Shown: in pieces, positions 4,123 through 5,948 of the stretch
Layout of the letters: every line of letters starts with the position of its first letter
How positions within the stretch are numbered: the first letter of the stretch is position 1
Source: Tepidiphilus sp.
GTDB taxonomy: Bacteria > Pseudomonadota > Gammaproteobacteria > Burkholderiales > Rhodocyclaceae
Assembly (NCBI GenBank): GCA_028684345.1
Contig: JAQUGB010000109.1
Coordinates: 1-5,948, forward strand
Direction: 5' to 3'
DNA: 5,948 nucleotides
The notes under the pieces: model-generated
Seen by the model: the letters and a program-made list of their open reading frames with translations, nothing else
What the model was told of the DNA's origin: nothing
Databases searched by the model: none
Position numbers and translations under genes: made by a program

Positions 4123-5808
4123 ATGCCTCGGTCTCTTTCCCTCTCCACCCTGCTCGTCACCCTACTGGCCTTGCTCGCCGTGGTGCCGCTTCTCAGCGTG
4201 CTCCTGCAGCTGCTACAGCCGAGCACCGGCGACGTCTGGGCCCATCTCGTGCGCACGGTGCTGCCGGACTACCTCGCCAATACTGCCTGGATCGCGCTGG
4301 GCGTGGCGCTGGGTACGACCGTCATCGGCGTGAGCTGCGCCTGGCTCACCGCCACGCACGAGTTCCCGGGACGTCGCCTGCTGGAGTGGGCGCTGATCCT
4401 GCCGTTCGCCATGCCGGCTTATGTGATGGCCTACGCCTACACCGATTTTCTCCAGGTGAGCGGCCCCCTACAAAGTGCGTTGCGCGAACTCACCGGCTGG
4501 AGCGTACGCGATTACTGGTTTCCGCCCATCCGCTCGCTCGGCGGCGCCGTGACCATTCTCGTGCTGGCGCTCTACCCTTATGTCTACCTGCTCGCACGCA
4601 CAGCGTTCCTCGAACGCAGCCCGGCCATGCTCGAAGCCGCCCGTACGCTCGGAGCCTCTCCCTGGCGCACTTTTTGGCGGGTGAGTCTGCCACTCGCCCG
4701 TCCGGCGATCGCCGCCGGCACGGCGCTCGCGCTCATGGAAGCGCTCGCCGATTACGGCACCGTGGCCTATTTCGGCATCCCGACCTTCACCACGGGTATT
4801 TTCCGTACGTGGTATTCACTGGGGGACCGGGTAGCGGCGGCCCAGCTCGCCTCGACGCTCGTCGGTTTCGTGCTCCTCTTGCTGTGGCTCGAGCAGGCAA
4901 GCCGACGGCGGGCGAAGTTCGACGGTGGCAGAGCGCACGCCGCCGCGCCGCGCACGCGGCTCGTCGGCTGGCGCGCCGCCCTGGCCGCCTGCGTCTGCGC
5001 TCTGCCGGTGGTGCTGGGCTTTCTGCTGCCCGCGATCCTCTTGCTGGCGATGAGCCTGCAGGAACCGTCCGTGGCCGTCGACCCGCGTTTCTGGCGCGCC
5101 GCCGGCAATAGCCTCCAGCTCGCCACCATGACCGCGCTCCTTGCCGTAGTGCTGGCGCTCCTGTTCGCTTACCACGCGCGGCTGAAACCGTCGCCGCTGG
5201 CGCGCCTGCTCAACCGGCTCGTGGGGCTGGGCTATGCCCTGCCGGGAGTGGTCATCGCCGTCGGCGTGCTCTTGCCGGCAGCCGCACTCGACAATCTGAT
5301 CGCCACCTGGCTGCACCAGACCTTCGGCCTCTCACCGGGGCTACTCCTCACCGGCAGTCTCGCCGGCCTCGTCTATGCTTATCTGGTTCGTTTCCTCAGC
5401 ACGGCACTGCATACGGTGGAAGCGGGGCTCGCGAAAATTCCTCAGGCGATGGATGAAGCCGCGCGCACGCTCGGCAGCGGCCTGTGGCGCACACTCGCCT
5501 GCATCCACGCGCCGCTCCTGACGAAGAGCCTCTTGACCGCAGCCCTGCTCGTCTTCGTCGACGTGATGAAGGAGTTACCGGCCACACTGGTGATGCGCCC
5601 TTTCAATTTCGACACGCTCGCCACTCGGGTCCATACCCTGGCGGCCGACGAGCGCCTGGCCGAGCTGGGGCTGCCCTCGCTCACCCTCGTACTCGTCGCC
5701 CTCGGGCCGGTGCTGTTGGTGGCGCGGCAGATCACCCGTCATGGCCAAGCGCGTGCGGACGAGAAAAAGCCTCTGCGCCGGGTCGATCCCGCCCCGGGCG
5801 CGGCATGA
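4123..5808 (+). CDS. fbpB: Ferric-iron ABC transporter permease, fused two-domain form
   Basis: This inner-membrane permease (561 residues from this start) forms the complete channel for Fe(III) import, because two permease domains are fused in one chain. Hydrophobic segments, estimated by eye, lie near 9-31, 56-76, 87-110, 139-160, 193-212 and 238-258. After a basic cytoplasmic linker (about 259-283) more follow near 286-310, 330-350, 364-386, 404-424, 466-486 and 515-535. Each half carries the EAA loop that docks on the ATPase: EAARTLGASPWRTFWRVSLP (171-190) and EAARTLGSGLWRTLACIHAP (445-464). The length and double EAA pattern fit FbpB/FutB/SfuB. The start is uncertain. I chose ATG 4123 because the first membrane helix follows at once, as in the family; ATG 4063 would add 20 proline-rich residues, and GTG at 4090 or 4117 is possible. 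No candidate has a strong Shine-Dalgarno. The gene diverges from fbpC and converges on the fbpA-like gene. Confidence 0.92.
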   Translation: MPRSLSLSTLLVTLLALLAVVPLLSVLLQLLQPSTGDVWAHLVRTVLPDYLANTAWIALGVALGTTVIGVSCAWLTATHEFPGRRLLEWALILPFAMPAYVMAYAYTDFLQVSGPLQSALRELTGWSVRDYWFPPIRSLGGAVTILVLALYPYVYLLARTAFLERSPAMLEAARTLGASPWRTFWRVSLPLARPAIAAGTALALMEALADYGTVAYFGIPTFTTGIFRTWYSLGDRVAAAQLASTLVGFVLLLLWLEQASRRRAKFDGGRAHAAAPRTRLVGWRAALAACVCALPVVLGFLLPAILLLAMSLQEPSVAVDPRFWRAAGNSLQLATMTALLAVVLALLFAYHARLKPSPLARLLNRLVGLGYALPGVVIAVGVLLPAAALDNLIATWLHQTFGLSPGLLLTGSLAGLVYAYLVRFLSTALHTVEAGLAKIPQAMDEAARTLGSGLWRTLACIHAPLLTKSLLTAALLVFVDVMKELPATLVMRPFNFDTLATRVHTLAADERLAELGLPSLTLVLVALGPVLLVARQITRHGQARADEKKPLRRVDPAPGAA

Positions 5809-5838
5809 AAAAACGCCCGGATTCCAGACCGGGCGTTT
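5808..5838. terminator. Bidirectional intrinsic terminator shared by fbpB and fbpA
   Basis: AAACGCCCGG (5811-5820) pairs with CCGGGCGTTT (5829-5838) as a 10-bp stem with an 8-base loop. Read on the minus strand it is followed by six T (complement of A 5808-5813), so it is a strong terminator for the fbpA-like gene that ends at 5863. Read on the + strand only three T follow, so termination of fbpB is likely weaker. It begins right at the fbpB stop codon. Confidence 0.85.
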
Positions 5839-5862
5839 CGCGAACGACGGTAGAGCTCGCCC

Positions 5863-5948
5863 TCAGCGCCAACCCACCTCGTCGAAAATTCTCTGTGCCA
5901 GAGGCTGGTTCTTACCCAGCACCTCCACCGGCAAGGGATCGATCTTGA
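5863..5948 (-). CDS. fbpA: C-terminal end of a probable Fe(III)-binding periplasmic protein (partial)
   Basis: On the minus strand the last 27 codons before a TGA stop (5865-5863) can be read; the gene continues beyond the right edge. The peptide starts KIDPLPVEVLGKNQ and ends with AQRIFDEVGWR. A closing 'hydrophobic strand, G-x-N-x-x-x-A-x-x-I-hydrophobic-D-x-x-G-W' pattern is typical, to my knowledge, of the C-terminus of iron-binding proteins of the FbpA/FutA/AfuA class of solute-binding proteins. These bind ferric iron in the periplasm and deliver it to FbpB. The adjacent fbpB and fbpC support the call. A dedicated terminator hairpin follows 25 bases after the stop. The signal peptide and iron-binding tyrosines are outside the window. 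Confidence 0.72.
   Translation of the reverse strand, partial: KIDPLPVEVLGKNQPLAQRIFDEVGWR

Noticed and set aside
4041..5111. + strand open frame of 356 codons overlapping fbpB in another frame
   Set aside because: It is extremely Arg/Ala/Pro-rich with no motif, while the fbpB frame shows clear membrane segments and EAA loops over the same bases.
5484..5948. + strand open frame across the fbpB end and the right edge
   Set aside because: It runs through the fbpB coding region in another frame, the terminator hairpin and the antisense of the fbpA tail; its composition is Arg/Pro-rich with no motif.

Overview
This is a GC-rich chromosomal window from a proteobacterium, most likely a betaproteobacterium (Rhodocyclales/Azoarcus-Thauera-like or a related order). 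That placement is inferred from protein style, base composition and the Fur-type iron site, not from a database match. It carries five recognisable genes or gene fragments plus one small gene of unknown function. I see no rRNA, tRNA, CRISPR array, insertion sequence or phage gene.

Left part (1-2279): the last 33 codons of an unidentified + strand gene end in a stop that overlaps the stop of a complete, convergent uvrD gene (minus strand, 727 aa). UvrD is the SF1 DNA helicase of nucleotide-excision and mismatch repair, and all its helicase motifs are intact. Middle (2280-2951): a 290-base divergent intergenic region is rich in short dyads. It holds a good sigma70 promoter (TTGCAT-17-GATAAT), three dyads built on GTTG/CAAC arms, and a perfect 14-bp palindrome. 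It drives a 101-aa protein of unknown function, followed by two hairpins, the second a canonical intrinsic terminator.

Right part (2952-5948): a ferric-iron ABC importer of the FbpABC/FutABC type, split over three transcription units. The ATPase gene fbpC (minus) and the fused two-domain permease gene fbpB (plus) diverge from a short AT-rich island. That island contains a Fur-box-like sequence (13 of 19 positions match the classical consensus) and an 8-bp palindrome giving a TATAAT hexamer on both strands. At the right edge, the last 27 codons of a minus-strand gene resemble the C-terminus of the periplasmic Fe(III)-binding protein (fbpA), so fbpB and fbpA converge on a shared bidirectional terminator.

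The expected division of labour is that FbpA captures ferric iron in the periplasm, FbpB forms the inner-membrane channel, and FbpC hydrolyses ATP on the cytoplasmic side. Expression would be repressed by Fur when iron is plentiful. Nothing here is clearly a new biological system. The most open questions are the orphan 101-aa protein with its dyad-rich promoter and the unusual split layout of the iron transporter.
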